64,000 nucleotides of DNA from Diplolepis rosae (Eukaryota; Arthropoda; Insecta; Hymenoptera; Diplolepididae): assembly GCA_030998225.1 (NCBI GenBank), contig JAPYXD010000049.1:496001-560000 (forward strand), given 5' to 3'. A program made the position numbers and the translations under genes. This document shows positions 22,201 to 32,825 of the stretch, in pieces. Numbering within the stretch: position 1 is the first letter of the stretch; each line of letters opens with the position of its first letter. The notes below the pieces were generated by a model, which was not told where the DNA came from, did no database searches, and was given only the letters and a program-made list of their open reading frames with translations.

Positions 22201-22548
22201 TTGATAAGCATACCAGAACCTAGTCTTTGTACAACTCCTTCTAATAGATTATCTGCATGGAAGTTTATCACTAAAATTCGCAATCAATTTTGGAATTGTT
22301 GGAATGTAGAATATCTGAACGAATTAAATGTTAGATACAAATGGAATCAAAGCTCATGGAATCCTACAGTTGGTATGCTTGTACTTATAAAAGAAGATAA
22401 TTTACCTTGCATGCACTGGCCATTGGCCAGAATACATGAAGTTCACGAAGGAAGTGATGGTATTGTACGAACTGTAACTTCAAAAACATCTAAAAATTAT
22501 ATGAAAAGAACTGTTAATAAAATCGCTATTTTACCTTTATATGAGTAA
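19267..22548 (+). pseudogene. pol: BEL/Pao pol remnant (element 1): RT, RNase H, integrase
   Basis: In order: start of RT with LRVVFNPS and MVGATIQDDLFSLI (19267-19797); an in-frame TAA right after GDI, then QMYRKF ... CLHQLADDEG ... FYVDNLITGA (19801-20112; the RT signature is YVDN instead of YVDD); RNase H with LHGFSDSSEKGYGA and IPKLELCGALLL (20317-20769); integrase zinc domain (about 21350-21560; RLENA ... HAGTHTILYAIRQKYWI) and integrase core with VDYCGPF, YSDNATNF and GGLWEAGVKS (all three acidic residues kept; 21578-22204), and the C-terminal region to a stop at 22548 (VGMLVLIKEDNLP). At least six stops or frameshifts. The protease and gag side is deleted. Confidence 0.9.
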
Positions 22549-22635
22549 CACTACACTTTATATGAATGATACTATATTTATCATTAGTATATGGATTATT
22601 TAGATTGAGCGATCACTCTCTCAACAGGGGCAGTA

Positions 22636-22910
22636 TGTTAATGCGAACTTATGTCAAATTTGCATTTATTAATATTACTTTACTTTTATAAAATAATTGT
22701 ATGAAGCTACATATAGAATTACCAAGAAGACTATATGTGATGTGTTTAGTTCTATTAAATTCCTTTATTGTAAGGTGATACTGTATAACTCGACCGCTCA
22801 AAGTAAAATTTGTTTATAATATCCCCACTAAATTCAGCTAAGCGCCGAACTGTGCGAAATAAAGAGCCACCAAGTCAGTGGTCTGAGATTATTCATCGAG
22901 GTCACATTAA
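22636..22910 (+). mobile_element. 3' LTR of BEL element 1
   Basis: Starts TGTTAATGCGAAC directly after the purine-rich caggggcag, the expected tract-to-LTR junction. It contains AATAAA at about 22858 and ends near gtcacattaa. About 275 bp. No 5' partner remains in the window. Confidence 0.6.
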
Positions 22911-23290
22911 AAAGTAGATCACTACCAGTTTATATTTTCTTTGTTCATTAAAATCTCATCAAATGATAATTTTATCTGTTTAACATTATTATAAAAACCC
23001 TTCTCCTCGGTTAAGTCAAAGGTGAAAGTGCAATAAAAAAAACACGTATTGAACAGGAACAAAAGATCACTAAATAAAGTAATATATTTAGAAATACATT
23101 TGAACACACATATATTTTCACAGAATCAATTTCAACACAGAAATACAAACTTTAAGGAATAGCAGATCAATCAGTGATTTTAACCGGTTGAATTTAGACA
23201 GCTATAATTATATAAAAGAAATTAACGATCTTGATCGAATTGGCAACCAGTAGAGGAATCCTCTTCTAAATTATTGGTTCCTGGAGGAGA
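22911..23290. repeat. Repeat shared with 50140-50345
   Basis: Shares gtaatatatttagaaatacatttgaacacacatat and ggagaaacccaaaca-type stretches with 50140-50345, but carries an extra 60-bp segment. At the second site it opens an LTR-like block beginning TGTCACTAAATG, so this is probably the same LTR start; no coding is seen. Confidence 0.55.
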
Positions 23291-23487
23291 AACCCAAACA
23301 TTAAATGACTGAATGACTGAAAAGCCCCGGATTGACCACATCCCGGGGACCATGCGTTGCGCGGCTTGTCGGGAGGCAGCCCCTGATAGAAAGGCTTAGG
23401 AACGCCGCCATGGAGAGCAAAACTGGAGGAGCAAGTCCATTAATAAAGACGAAGAAGGAAGAAGGAGAAGCCAACATCGCCTCAAGA
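23291..23487. other. Unassigned GC-richer segment
   Basis: Purine-rich (gaagaaggaagaaggagaag). Open frames exist on the minus strand but no domain is recognised. May be continuing LTR or leader sequence. Confidence 0.3.
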
Positions 23488-24131
23488 TGGCACGGGTAGA
23501 GAGGCAAAGACACACAAGGCAGGATCCGCAACGTAACCATACGTAAGTAGAACCACGCCAGATCGAGTAGAAAGGGTCAAATCTTGATGAATAACCCGAG
23601 AAGAAAGAAGAACTCGATCTGGGTGGGAAAAATGTACTATCTTTTACTAAGTTACTAAGTTACAAGTTACGTTTATAGTGTCTACGTTTCGAATAATTGA
23701 TTTTTATTGTAATAAGATTTTGTTATTTCAGCATTGCAATGTTCCGCAGCCTTTCTAGAGGAGAGAGAGAGAGAAAGAGAGATAAAATAGAGAAGGAGAA
23801 AAACAGGACAGTAAATAGTGGGCAGGAATGGCGGCTCTCTAAACGAAGAGCGAGGAAACACGGTTCTGGACCGGGAAGGTGGGCCAATGGCAGCCAGCCA
23901 ATGGAGTGAATGGCCGTTCGCCGCTCGACCTTTGTCTATCACGCTGTAGATCGATTGGAAGTCGGTAACAAAAGAACCAAAGAAAAGAAGACTCCTCCAT
24001 ATTGTCAGTTTTCTGGCCGGGAGAAGATCCTAATCAATAAATGAATATTACAAGTTAATTAATAGCGAGGAGTGGCCTGCGGGGCAGCCAATTCCATAAT
24101 AAAAGGGTTTGGTAGAGAACATGAGATGGCA
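23488..24131 (+). repeat. LTR-like repeat, copy 1
   Basis: Nearly identical to 36780-37426. The block begins TGGCACGGGTAG and ends GAGATGGCA (TG...CA), contains a GA microsatellite, repeated CCAAT-type words (about 23885-23900) and a TATA-like ccataataaaaggg near its right end. That order fits an LTR read on the plus strand. The high identity suggests recent activity. No flanking target duplication here; the adjacent 24132-24370 segment could be internal leader. Confidence 0.5.
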
Positions 24132-24552
24132 GGACCTCCTGGTCATGGAACGCGGAACGTGGAACGTGAAGCCGAGCCGTGAGGAGAAACGTCATTCTGT
24201 CTTGTGTGCTCGTTGAGTCCAGTAGGGTTCGCGCAAGCCCTATCCGACTCCCTTCCTGCAACGGCGAGAACTTGCTTCCCTTAGTGATTATAGTTTCTAT
24301 GTGCAAAATTTTCTCACCAGAGCGCGTTGCACGCGTCACGCTCTACAAAAGCATTGTGTTGAACGGGTGATTTTCTGAAAAAGTGTAATTAAATAACAAT
24401 TTAAATAAATATATAATATATATAATATAATATAAATTAAATATCGGAGAAAAAAATTTTATATTTATGTGCCACCGGCGCGCAAACTCGTTTTTTCGCT
24501 ACATTTAACAGTAGCGCAATGTAGTATATTGCGCTATAGAGGAATGAAATGT
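24132..24552. other. Unassigned segment beside the LTR-like repeat
   Basis: GC-richer 24132-24370 (gcggaacgtggaacgtg, cttccctt) then AT-rich. Open frames are short and mutually overlapping on both strands. Nothing recognised. Confidence 0.3.
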
Positions 24553-24821
24553 AAAAATTGAACCAATATTTATTTGATCAAAAGATATTTTGTTTGAATA
24601 AAATTAATTTTTCTTCAAAACAAAGAAATAAATGCATTGATAAATCAAGGTCAAAGATATAATTTGTTTGATTCAATGCAGAAATTTATTTGATTTGATC
24701 CAAAGATATTTTGTTTGAATCAAAAAAAGGTTGTTTCATTAAAACAAAACATTTCTTTACATCAAAGAAAGCGTTTTATACAAATAATTTTTTTGATTCA
24801 ATCAAATATTTTTTCTGAGTG
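24553..24821. repeat. MITE-like array of TTTGATTCAAA words (first copy)
   Basis: Dense tttgattcaa, aaatttatttgatt and caaagatatttt words. The right end ...TTTTTTCTGAGTG meets TA. It is the reverse-complement relative of 24996-25377. The left end is unclear. Confidence 0.55.
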
Positions 24822-24825
24822 TAGT

Positions 24826-25458
24826 ACTTTCGATGGCAACCCTCCACAGCCCTTAATAACAATTTCAGTATTGAAAGAATTACATCAGTCGAATAGTAAA
24901 AGCGCAATTCAAGAAATTCGAGAAAAGTTGAAAGCAATAATCAATTATGAAGACACTGATTTTAGTGATTTTGTAGATGCAGTAACGCACGATTACACTG
25001 AGAAAAAAGATTTGACTGAATCAAAAAAAATAATTTATTTGAACGACTTTCTTTGATTTAAAGAAATGATTTGTTCAAATGAAACAAAATTTGTTTCATT
25101 CAAACAAAATATCTTTGGACCAAATAAATATTTGTTCGAATCAAATAAATTTCTGCCTTAAATCAAACAAATTATATCTTTGACCATATATCAATGCATT
25201 AATTTCTTTGTTTTCAAGAAAAATTAATTTGATTCAAACAAATATTTATTTGGTTCACAGATGTTTTGTTTGAATCAAATAAATTATATTTCATTTACAC
25301 AAATAATTTCTTCAAATCAAAGAAAGTCGTTCAAACAAATTATTGTCTTTGATTGAATCAAATCTTTTTTCTCAGTGTATGCTTTACCAGCTGTTAGAGA
25401 TTGTTTGATTTTTTACACAACTGCAAAGAACATGCCAATGAAGCTGTGGAGATGTTAG
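24826..25458 (+). pseudogene. Transposase-like protein fragment split by a MITE
   Basis: Coding from 24826 to 24995 (TFDGNPPQPLITISVLKE ... FVDAVTHDY) continues, once the TA-flanked insert 24996-25377 is set aside, at 25378-25458 (YALPAVRDCLIFYTT ... KLWRC, stop). The join keeps the frame exactly, so this was one continuous coding piece. The style (an aspartate-rich segment before a D-C-x-x-F/Y-Y-x-T phrase) reminds me of the C-terminal part of P-element/THAP-type transposases, but the resemblance is weak and I would not name it. Both ends are truncated. Confidence 0.45.
24996..25377. mobile_element. TA-flanked MITE, termini CACTGAGAAAA
   Basis: Starts CACTGAGAAAAAAGATTTGA and ends with its reverse complement CTTTTTTCTCAGTG, flanked by TA on both sides (24994-24995, 25378-25379), the Tc1/mariner target. 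The interior is an array of short ttgattcaaa-type words. Removing it plus one TA restores the host coding frame. Confidence 0.75.
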
Positions 25459-25972
25459 CATATGTGATTTAATTTTATTTTAAATAAGAATGAGACAATT
25501 CTTAAGACAGGAAATGTCTGAAATTTAAAAATTTAGCGTCTTGAAAAAAAAGCAGCCAAGCTTTGTGATCTGTACATGTTAAAAATATGTACTAGCAAAT
25601 TTTATAGTAATGAATATTTTTTGTTACATTTACAAATTTTTAATTGAGTATATATTTCCCTTCACATGGTTTTTTATGCTGAACACAGGGATTATAAAAA
25701 TAATTATTTTTCATTTTATTCGTTTGAAGCTGGAAAATAAAAATGGAAAATACTTCTGTTTAGAAGCTTAAGCTTTTGATTTATTTTTAAATATATTTTC
25801 AGTTATATGGGGATAACATAAAGAAAATTTTGTTCATGGTCTCAACAATTCTTCATGCGTATTCACAGTATCAATTTTACGAAGTTTAATGCGTTCTTTT
25901 TTTTATTTTGTATTAATTGATTTATGGAAAATGTGTATTTTATATCCTAGAATCATTTTAGGAACATTTCTA
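25459..25972. other. AT-rich spacer
   Basis: No gene or element end recognised between the transposase-like fragment and the first Helentron-like copy. Confidence 0.4.
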
Positions 25973-27284
25973 CATTCTCATCATGGATGAGAAGGTATTG
26001 GTTTTATGTGAAAAATGACTTTCGAAATTTTCATCAAATCTTTACGTTTTGAGACCCCCTGAGTCAGAAAAAATGGTTTTTACGAAAGTGTCTGTCTGTC
26101 TGTAGGTCGTGTGCGGCATAACTCTCGATAGAATTATCAGATTGAATTGAGCTTTGGTACACTTTATTGGAGCCGAAAAAGTAAGGACAAGTTCGTTAAC
26201 CAGCCACATCCAGTCAAAATTGAGGGATGGAGCACTACTTTTGTGTTTTTGAAAATAATTTTTTGAATAAATCAAAAATTCCAATCCTGGTTTTTGATAG
26301 TGCTCATAAATCTCTACAAATAATCCCAATAACATTTTTTGATTAAATCAAAATTAGAAATGTTACAGCATATTCAAATTCGAAAAAAGTCAATATCAAA
26401 ATTCCATTTTCCAGTTAAATTATACGAGATACGAAAAAACGTTATGATACAATATTATTGAATAAAGACCTACAAATTTGAATTATAACATTTTTTCATA
26501 AGATGCATATTTTTCTTTTTAATTAAAAAAAAAACAATTGAAAATCCAAAATTCAATTTTTTAACAATAATATTGGAAATACCAAAAAAACGCAAGAATA
26601 CAAAGTTGTTCGTTTCAAAAAGATCTACAAATTTTGTCTGACACAGTTTCTGATAAAAGATATATTTTTCGTTTCAATTCCAAAAAATACGATTAAAATT
26701 AAAAAATTCCATTTTTTAGACCAAATATGTGAGATACAAAAAAAACATTTAGATGGAAAATTGTTTGCCTAAATGAGGTCTACAAATTCTGATAAAGAAA
26801 TTTCGGGACAGGATGTATATTTTATGTTTTGATTTTTAATATTGAAAAAATTCGATTTTTTTCACCAAAATATGTAAGATACGAAATAAGCGTTGTTCTG
26901 CAAAATCGTTTCCTTAAATAAAGTCTACGATTGTTTTTCCTTTTTAGATATGTGGAAGAAAGTAAATTCTTTTAATCATGTAATTTATTAAAAAGTTATA
27001 CTGAAATGTATACAGAAAATCGAGCGCGAGTGTCATGATGAGAATGTGTTCCTTAAGGCCGATAGAGCCTTAAGTAAATTGAATTTCCTGTTTCACTTAA
27101 ATTCAAAAAGAAATTCAGTGACTTTGAGAAAATGTGTAATTCACATCATCTGTAATATTATTATATAATTGGTTTGAGCTTCAGTATCAAAATATAAGAA
27201 ATAAACTTAAATGTATGCGAAAGAGCACAAGACCGAGCGCGAAGCGCGCGATGAGAATGTGCCCGCGAAGCGGGCAGATTTTTT
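25973..27284 (+). mobile_element. Helentron-like non-autonomous element, copy 1
   Basis: The 5' end has a small palindrome (ctcatcatggatgag, 25977-25991), followed by a (GTCT)n stretch (about 26090). The 3' end has GATGAGAAT, the inverse of 5' ATTCTCATC, followed by a perfect hairpin GCCCGCGAAGCGGGC (27261-27275) and agatttttt. Subterminal inverted repeats plus a 3' hairpin, with no terminal inverted repeat, is the layout of Helentrons/Helitron2 and their HINEs. Copy 2 is at 31183-33778 and a 3' part at 56302-57180. No Rep/helicase coding. The family call is structural and tentative. Confidence 0.5.
27261..27275 (+). terminator. 3' hairpin GCCCGC-GAA-GCGGGC of the Helentron-like element
   Basis: A perfect 6-bp stem with a GAA loop closed by C-G, containing the very stable GCGAAGC mini-hairpin. 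In copy 2 (33755-33769) one base differs (GCCCACGAAGCGGGC). It could act as the rolling-circle transposition terminator; that role is inferred. Confidence 0.5.
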
Positions 27285-27344
27285 CATTTCATATTGTTCA
27301 GAAACTTAATTATTAAAATTTTTAAAAATATTTGTCTATTAGTA

Positions 27345-28270
27345 TCAGAATTAGCTTATCACGTCAGGATTTTGAGATATTTGAGGTTATGCGCTCGATA
27401 AATGGAGTTTTTCGCTACTTTTGAGGTTATGTACAGTGCGCAAGAAATTTTTTTGGTTTTTTCCTCAAATGTCATCATTTAGCACTACTCTTTCCCTTCA
27501 AAATGAGCTATTGAACAGTCACGAGCGATTTTTTTTCACAAAGATACGGCCATATCAAGTGTGACATTCATCCGAACAACCTTATGAGCATTCACATTGA
27601 CTCTTTGGTGCATACCATTCTGCATTCGAAAATTTATCTTAAAAATTTGTGCTTGCGGGTTTTGATGGCCTGTGAATAAGAATTTACAGTCAGAAAATTC
27701 ACATTAGAGAGCGAAATCGTTTAATTTCGTTAATTTCGATCCAGAATTTGAATCCGCCATCTTAGAAATGGAAATGTTAATTTTCTGACTGTAAACTCTT
27801 ATTCACAGACCATCAAAACCCGCAAGCACAAATTTTCAAGATACAATTTCGAATGCAGAGTGGTATGCACCAAAGAGTCAATGTGAATGCTCATAGGGTT
27901 GTTCGGATAAATGTCAAAACTTGATATGGCTGTATCTTTGTGAATAAAAATCGCTCGTGACTGTTCAATAACTCATTTTGAAGGAAAAGAGTTGTGCTAA
28001 ATGATGATATTTGAGAAAAGAAAACAGAAAAATTTTTTGCACCCTGTACATAACTTCAAAAGTAGCGAAAAATCCCATTTTTCGAGCACATAACCTCAAA
28101 TATCTCAAAATCCTGACGTGATAGGCTGATTCTGATTCCGGATTCGGATTCTATGTCAGAAATTACTCCGGAAATGATCTTTCGTTTTCCAACAACAAGT
28201 ACAAACCCATTATTTGCAAACCTGGTTTATTAATGACGCGAACAATGTTTAAATTTTGAAAACTTTTCTT
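27345..28270. mobile_element. Foldback element, copy 2 (5'-truncated), with PLE flank
   Basis: 27345-28223 repeats the foldback of 982-1923, starting inside its left arm. After its right end (GCAAACCT, 28223) follows ggtttattaatgacgcg, the same PLE flank as behind copy 1. So the two copies share one insertion event and were carried along in a PLE or a segmental duplication. Confidence 0.7.
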
Positions 28271-28697
28271 GTATTAAATGACCAAAAGAGTCGAGGGATA
28301 AACGTCTCTTGGAATTCAGTGGTGGACGAGGCGCTCGATATTAGCAGCGTGAGAGCAGGTCCGTCGGGAGTTGAAGATACCACCAGTGCCCCCACACGCT
28401 ACGTGGTATCTGACACAAGAAGACTCACTGTCAGAGATGAGTTGGGAGATTGCTAAAGTAATGTATTTAATTTCGAGTGATTTTCCGCAGCGCGCCCTAT
28501 TGCGAAATGCTCTTGGGAACTAAAATGAAAGGTTCATGCTACTACTTGAAGGGTAAAACAGAGTTACTGTATATCACTTTTGCAGCGCCCCCAATTGCGT
28601 AAAGCTTTTTCCGTGGCTTTTTCGAACTACAATTAAAGGTCCGCACTGCTACAATAATATGTGGGAGCACACATAATGAAGCGCGTCATGTCCGTGT
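28271..28697. other. Unassigned segment with an internal duplication
   Basis: A 66-residue open frame (28256-28456) has no recognised domain. gagatgagttgggagattgc (about 28435) recurs inverted at about 36740. Two imperfect units (about 28490-28550 and 28583-28655) share cagcgcccc...attgcg(a/t)aa and aaaggt(t/c)c words. Confidence 0.35.
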
Positions 28698-29226
28698 TAT
28701 TGATGGGAAATATCGACCAAATCGCGTATCGATTAATATCGATGTTTTTGGAAAAAGTATCGATAATATCGATATTTATCGATAACTCCCCCCTCTCTTC
28801 GCCATCCTAACCGGACCCAGTGCTTCTAATTCGTGCCCCTTTTACTCAACTGTGTTGACCAGGGATTTGCATTTTGAGAAATTCAAAATTTTGCCTCAGG
28901 AAAACCAGTTGTTCGGCTAGGTTCGGCGACAAACGCGACCTTTAATCGGTGATAGTATTTCCTGCCGTTGAAATCCTAAGAATTTTTAGGCGCCATTCTT
29001 GTGAATTATAATGCGCGCCTAAAAATTCTTAGGATTTCCAACGTGAAGTTCACTGCGCCTGGGAGAATTAATGCTTTGGAGAATCGATATACGGTCCAAA
29101 GTACACCCTACCACCAAATGCAACAAAATATCGATATATATCGTTAAGAGAAAAATGTATCGATTATCGTTGATACGACGGATAATCGATATGTATCGAT
29201 ATTTATCGATACTTTTCCCATCACTA
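28698..29226. mobile_element. hAT-like MITE rich in ATCGATA
   Basis: Ends TATTGATGGGAAA and its inverse TTTTCCCATCACTA, flanked by GTCCGTGT (28690-28697) and GTCAGTGT (29227-29234), an 8-bp duplication with one mismatch. Both ends are packed with atcgata/tatcgat words (28720-28790 and 29075-29215). The centre holds the hairpin at 28968-29037. No protein. Confidence 0.65.
28968..29037. repeat. Long hairpin inside the ATCGATA MITE
   Basis: gaaatcctaagaattttta followed by ggcgc pairs with gcgcc then taaaaattcttaggatttc. The stem is about 24 bp around a spacer of about 20 bp; it may itself be a tiny inverted-repeat insertion. Confidence 0.75.
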
Positions 29227-29254
29227 GTCAGTGTATCCCCATTAACTCGCTTCG

Positions 29255-31180
29255 ATTTCACGCTGTCTGTGTCGCGTTAAAATCAGAAATTGTATTTTTC
29301 TCGACTTCATGCAAAGGAGGCGCGAAATAGACACAGAATTCAAAATTACGGAATATAGCATTAAGAAAATTACACTTTTTTTCTATATACTTTGAAAAAT
29401 GTTGATCTGAAATAAGTATCTAAAAGATTTTGTGAAATTTTAAGATGATTAAAATATTTGAAAAATAATTTTTTAATGAAATTTAAAGTCAATAAATGCT
29501 TAAAGATTCGAAACAAAATATCGATTTCAGCATTTTTTTAAAAATTATGTAGAGAATATTTTATAATAAGATATCATTCAAGGTGAGATACACGTTTCAA
29601 AAATGAAGGGTTTGAACATTTTCATAATAGGTAACATCTTTTGTATGAAAATTTCGATAAATAAATGTAAATGAAGTGTTTGCTGATTTAAGGTAGTTCA
29701 TCCACAAAAATTAGACTTCAGGCAAAAATAGATAAATTTTTTTTCATGAATAGCAATATTATTATTGAAGAGATCATTTGGAAGAAAAGGGATTAGTTTT
29801 CAAGAAAAAAAAAATTAAAACATAAACAAATAATGCATTTAACCAATTTTATTTTTACCCGGACTTGTTTTCTTATCGCTTCGAGCCAAATTTTAAAAAA
29901 TGATGTGATTCCGTGAAATCACGGATAATTTTTTTAAGCAAAAGGCTTTCTACAACTTAACCGTTTCCATTTTTTGGAAATTATAATAAATTCTTCAATG
30001 GCTGAAACCATTAAAAATAAATTTTCCAAAACAAAATTCTTGTAAAAAAATTACTGAATTTGGTAAAAACTTATTCATTTTAGAAATATGGAAACGGCTA
30101 GGTTGTATTAGGTCTTTTGCCTGAAAAAACGATTCTTGATTTATTTGAATCACATCATTTTTTTAAAATTTTGTATGAAGCGATAAGAAAAAAGTCGGGG
30201 TAAAAATAAAATTTGTTAAATTTATTTTTTCTAATGCTTCAAATATTTTTCTTTGAAATGATCTCTTCAATAATAATTTTTCTATATTTGGAAGCAAAAT
30301 TATCTTTTTTTACCTAAGATCTAATTTTTGAAGATAAACTACGAAGAAAGTACATAAATTATATCTGAATTCGCAATATGAATTTACACCTTAAATTTTT
30401 TGAAGTATGAAACATCGTATACATATGGCAATTTCAATAGATGAATGTAAATGAAGTGTTTGCTGATTTAAGAAAATACAAAAATTATATGTGAATTTAC
30501 ACCTCAAATTTTTCTTGATATGAAGCTAAGTCGACAAACCTTTACTAAAAAATAAAATACATTGAATAAAATTTTTTGAAATTTAACATCTTTTACATGA
30601 CAATTCGTATGTATACATATATATAAACTACCATCGGAAATTACAGATTGACCTGGAGTTTCAACTTTCGTCAAAGTGTTTTATTTTATAGAAAGATATT
30701 ACAAAAGAAATTTTAATTTAGATTTAGATTTCAAAAGGTTTTTTCAGTATGTCTTCATAGTGATTTCTTAACCTAATCAAAATATTTTTAGAAATTCTTT
30801 CCTGGATTCTATCTTGAGGTTGAACAGAATTCAAAAAAGTCATGCAATTTTTAAAATATGTAGCTTCTTCAAGAAGTTTTTAAAAATCGATGTATATCAT
30901 ATTTTAATAAATTTAGAAATTTTTATCAAAATATTGATAGTTTGGATTTTTTGAATTCTTCAAATGAATGTAGTACAATCATCATTTGAAATTTGATGAT
31001 TTTTCATTACCATGTTTGATTCTAGAGCAGAATCTAGCAGAAAAATTCCAAAAACATCTTAATTAGTTAGAAAAATACTATGAAAACTTACCTTTGAAAT
31101 GAGACTACAGACTTTTCACAATGTTAATTAATTTTAGAGTTATTAATATTATTAAGAAAGATCTAAATTTGATGTCTTTT
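29255..31180. repeat. Diverged left arm of the long-armed hAT family
   Basis: 29255-29480 parallels 5560-5780 (gatttcacgct, aattgtatttttctcga, ggcgcgaa). 30840-31110 parallels 7905-8110 (tagttagaaaaatactatgaa against cttagtaaaatactatgaag; ccatgtttga). The outer 150 bp is missing. At 29860-30230 an inverted pair (cggacttgttttcttatcgctt / agcgataagaaaaaagtc) forms a further internal palindrome. No coding. Confidence 0.5.
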
Positions 31181-31698
31181 AGATTCTCATCATATGAGAA
31201 TTAAAGTTTTGGTTTTATGTGAAAAATCATTTTCGGAATTTTCGTCAAATCTTTACGTTTTGAGATCCCTTGAGTCAGAAAAAACGGTTTTTACGAAAGT
31301 GTCTGCTGTCTGTCCGTCTGTCTGTCTGCAGTAGTAATAGGTCATATACTCAATAACTCTGGATATAAAAAAATTGTCGGATTGAATTGAGCTTTGGCAT
31401 ACATTATCGCAGCTGAAAAAGTAAGGACAAGTTCGTTAACCAGCTACATACGACAAAAATTGTCAAAATAGGAGCATTTTTTGTGTTTTTGAAAAAAACT
31501 TTATGAAAAAATCAAAAATTTTAAGACTGGTTTCTGATAATTCTCGTAAAGGTCTACTAATTATCCTGATAATATTTTGCAATTAAAATAAATTTAAGAA
31601 AGTTACAGTATATTAAAACTTGAAAAAAGTCAATATCCATTTTCCAGTTAAATTATACGAGATACGAATAAAAGTTATGATAAAAAATGGTTTACTAC

Positions 31699-31713
31699 AT
31701 AAAGATCTACAAG
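31699..31713. repeat. 15-bp target duplication of the PLE insert (left)
   Basis: ATAAAGATCTACAAG; the same 15 bases recur at 32826-32840. The empty site is visible in copy 1 near 26462 (ataaagacctacaa). Confidence 0.85.
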
Positions 31714-32825
31714 AGTAATAACTGTAAAGTGACATGCTTGATGACATGTCTGCTATTATATCGACCCAAAATTCACAGAATTTTTGTTAATTTCTCATTT
31801 TTTTGGCATTGGGTCAGCCTCTTTTTATTTTCTTCTATTAATATTATCAATGCTACTTACGATAAAAAACGCAAAAAAAGAGAGATATGGGGGGCCTCTT
31901 CAGTGTCATAAATTAAAAGATTAATTCAAAATTTTCGTAAAAGATAAAAATGTAGAAGATAGTTAAAATAAGGATAATAATGAAACTCAAAAACTAATCT
32001 CATTGCTTGCAATTCAAAATGAAGAAATCCAGTAAGCAACAACACGAATTGGAAAAAATATGTAGAATTCACTGTATATAGAAAACCGGATAAAATGAAC
32101 GAGGAACTTAGAAATTTGTAAACAACAGGCTAGAATTTTTGTTTGTTTTTTTTCCTTTATAAAGAACGGATGACCATTTCTTCGACCGTTATATTATTAT
32201 ATCATATAGGTTTGGTTTCGTCGGTCTTAGGGTCAATAAAACAACATTAAAGAAAAATTATTGAATCAATTTATATCAATAAAAATATTATAATATTTCA
32301 ATAAATTGTAAGGCTGAAATTATGAATATTAATCGAATTTGCCATGGCATTATTTAACATATGATTTTCAAGTTTGTGTTCTCAAGCTTTAGCACGCTTT
32401 TCATTGGTGAATTTAATTCAATTTATCGTATCTTCGTCTCTCTATCCTACAGTTTGCGTTGCTTCATCGGATTGTACACACCGTATTATAATGTAATTTT
32501 AAATTATTGAAGCCTTCAATCTTTGAGGCTTTGATTTTCATAACATTTTGAAGAATAAAACTGAATCTTCATGTGTGCTTTCGTTTTTTTGTAATTTATG
32601 TAAGTATTTATTTATTATATCAACACAACATAAAATAGTTCTCTTTGGAAAAAGAAATTTGATGGTAAATTGATTTGTTTAATTTTTAGTGACATATATA
32701 TTCCTTGAAAAAGACCCGAAGTGAGGTTGAAACATAGGAGAATTTTTGACCAAATATAAGGAAGTAGTTTTTTATAGAGTGTTGTTTTATTGACCGCAAG
32801 ACCGACGAAACCAAACCTATATGAT
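31714..32825 (-). mobile_element. PLE-derived insertion with internal inverted repeats
   Basis: The first 400 bp repeat the PLE block of 484-906, including a decayed hammerhead-like core on the minus strand (about 31883-31910: CACTGAAGAGGCC, GAAAC lost). 32199-32245 and 32781-32827 are a 47-bp inverted repeat (tataggtttggtttcgtcgg facing its complement) enclosing a second segment with another core-like phrase at 32703-32733. Exact 15-bp duplications bracket the whole. No GIY-YIG or RT remains. Confidence 0.65.
32703..32733 (+). ncRNA. Possible second hammerhead-like core
   Basis: CTTGAAAAAGACC, loop, GGTTGAAAC: GACC can pair with GGTT next to GAAAC, as in stem II of a hammerhead, but the CUGANGA side is degenerate (UUGAAAA). 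A weak candidate. Confidence 0.25.

Noticed and set aside
29071..29280. Open frames on both strands across the ATCGATA region.
   Set aside because: Products of the palindromic repeat words of the MITE.
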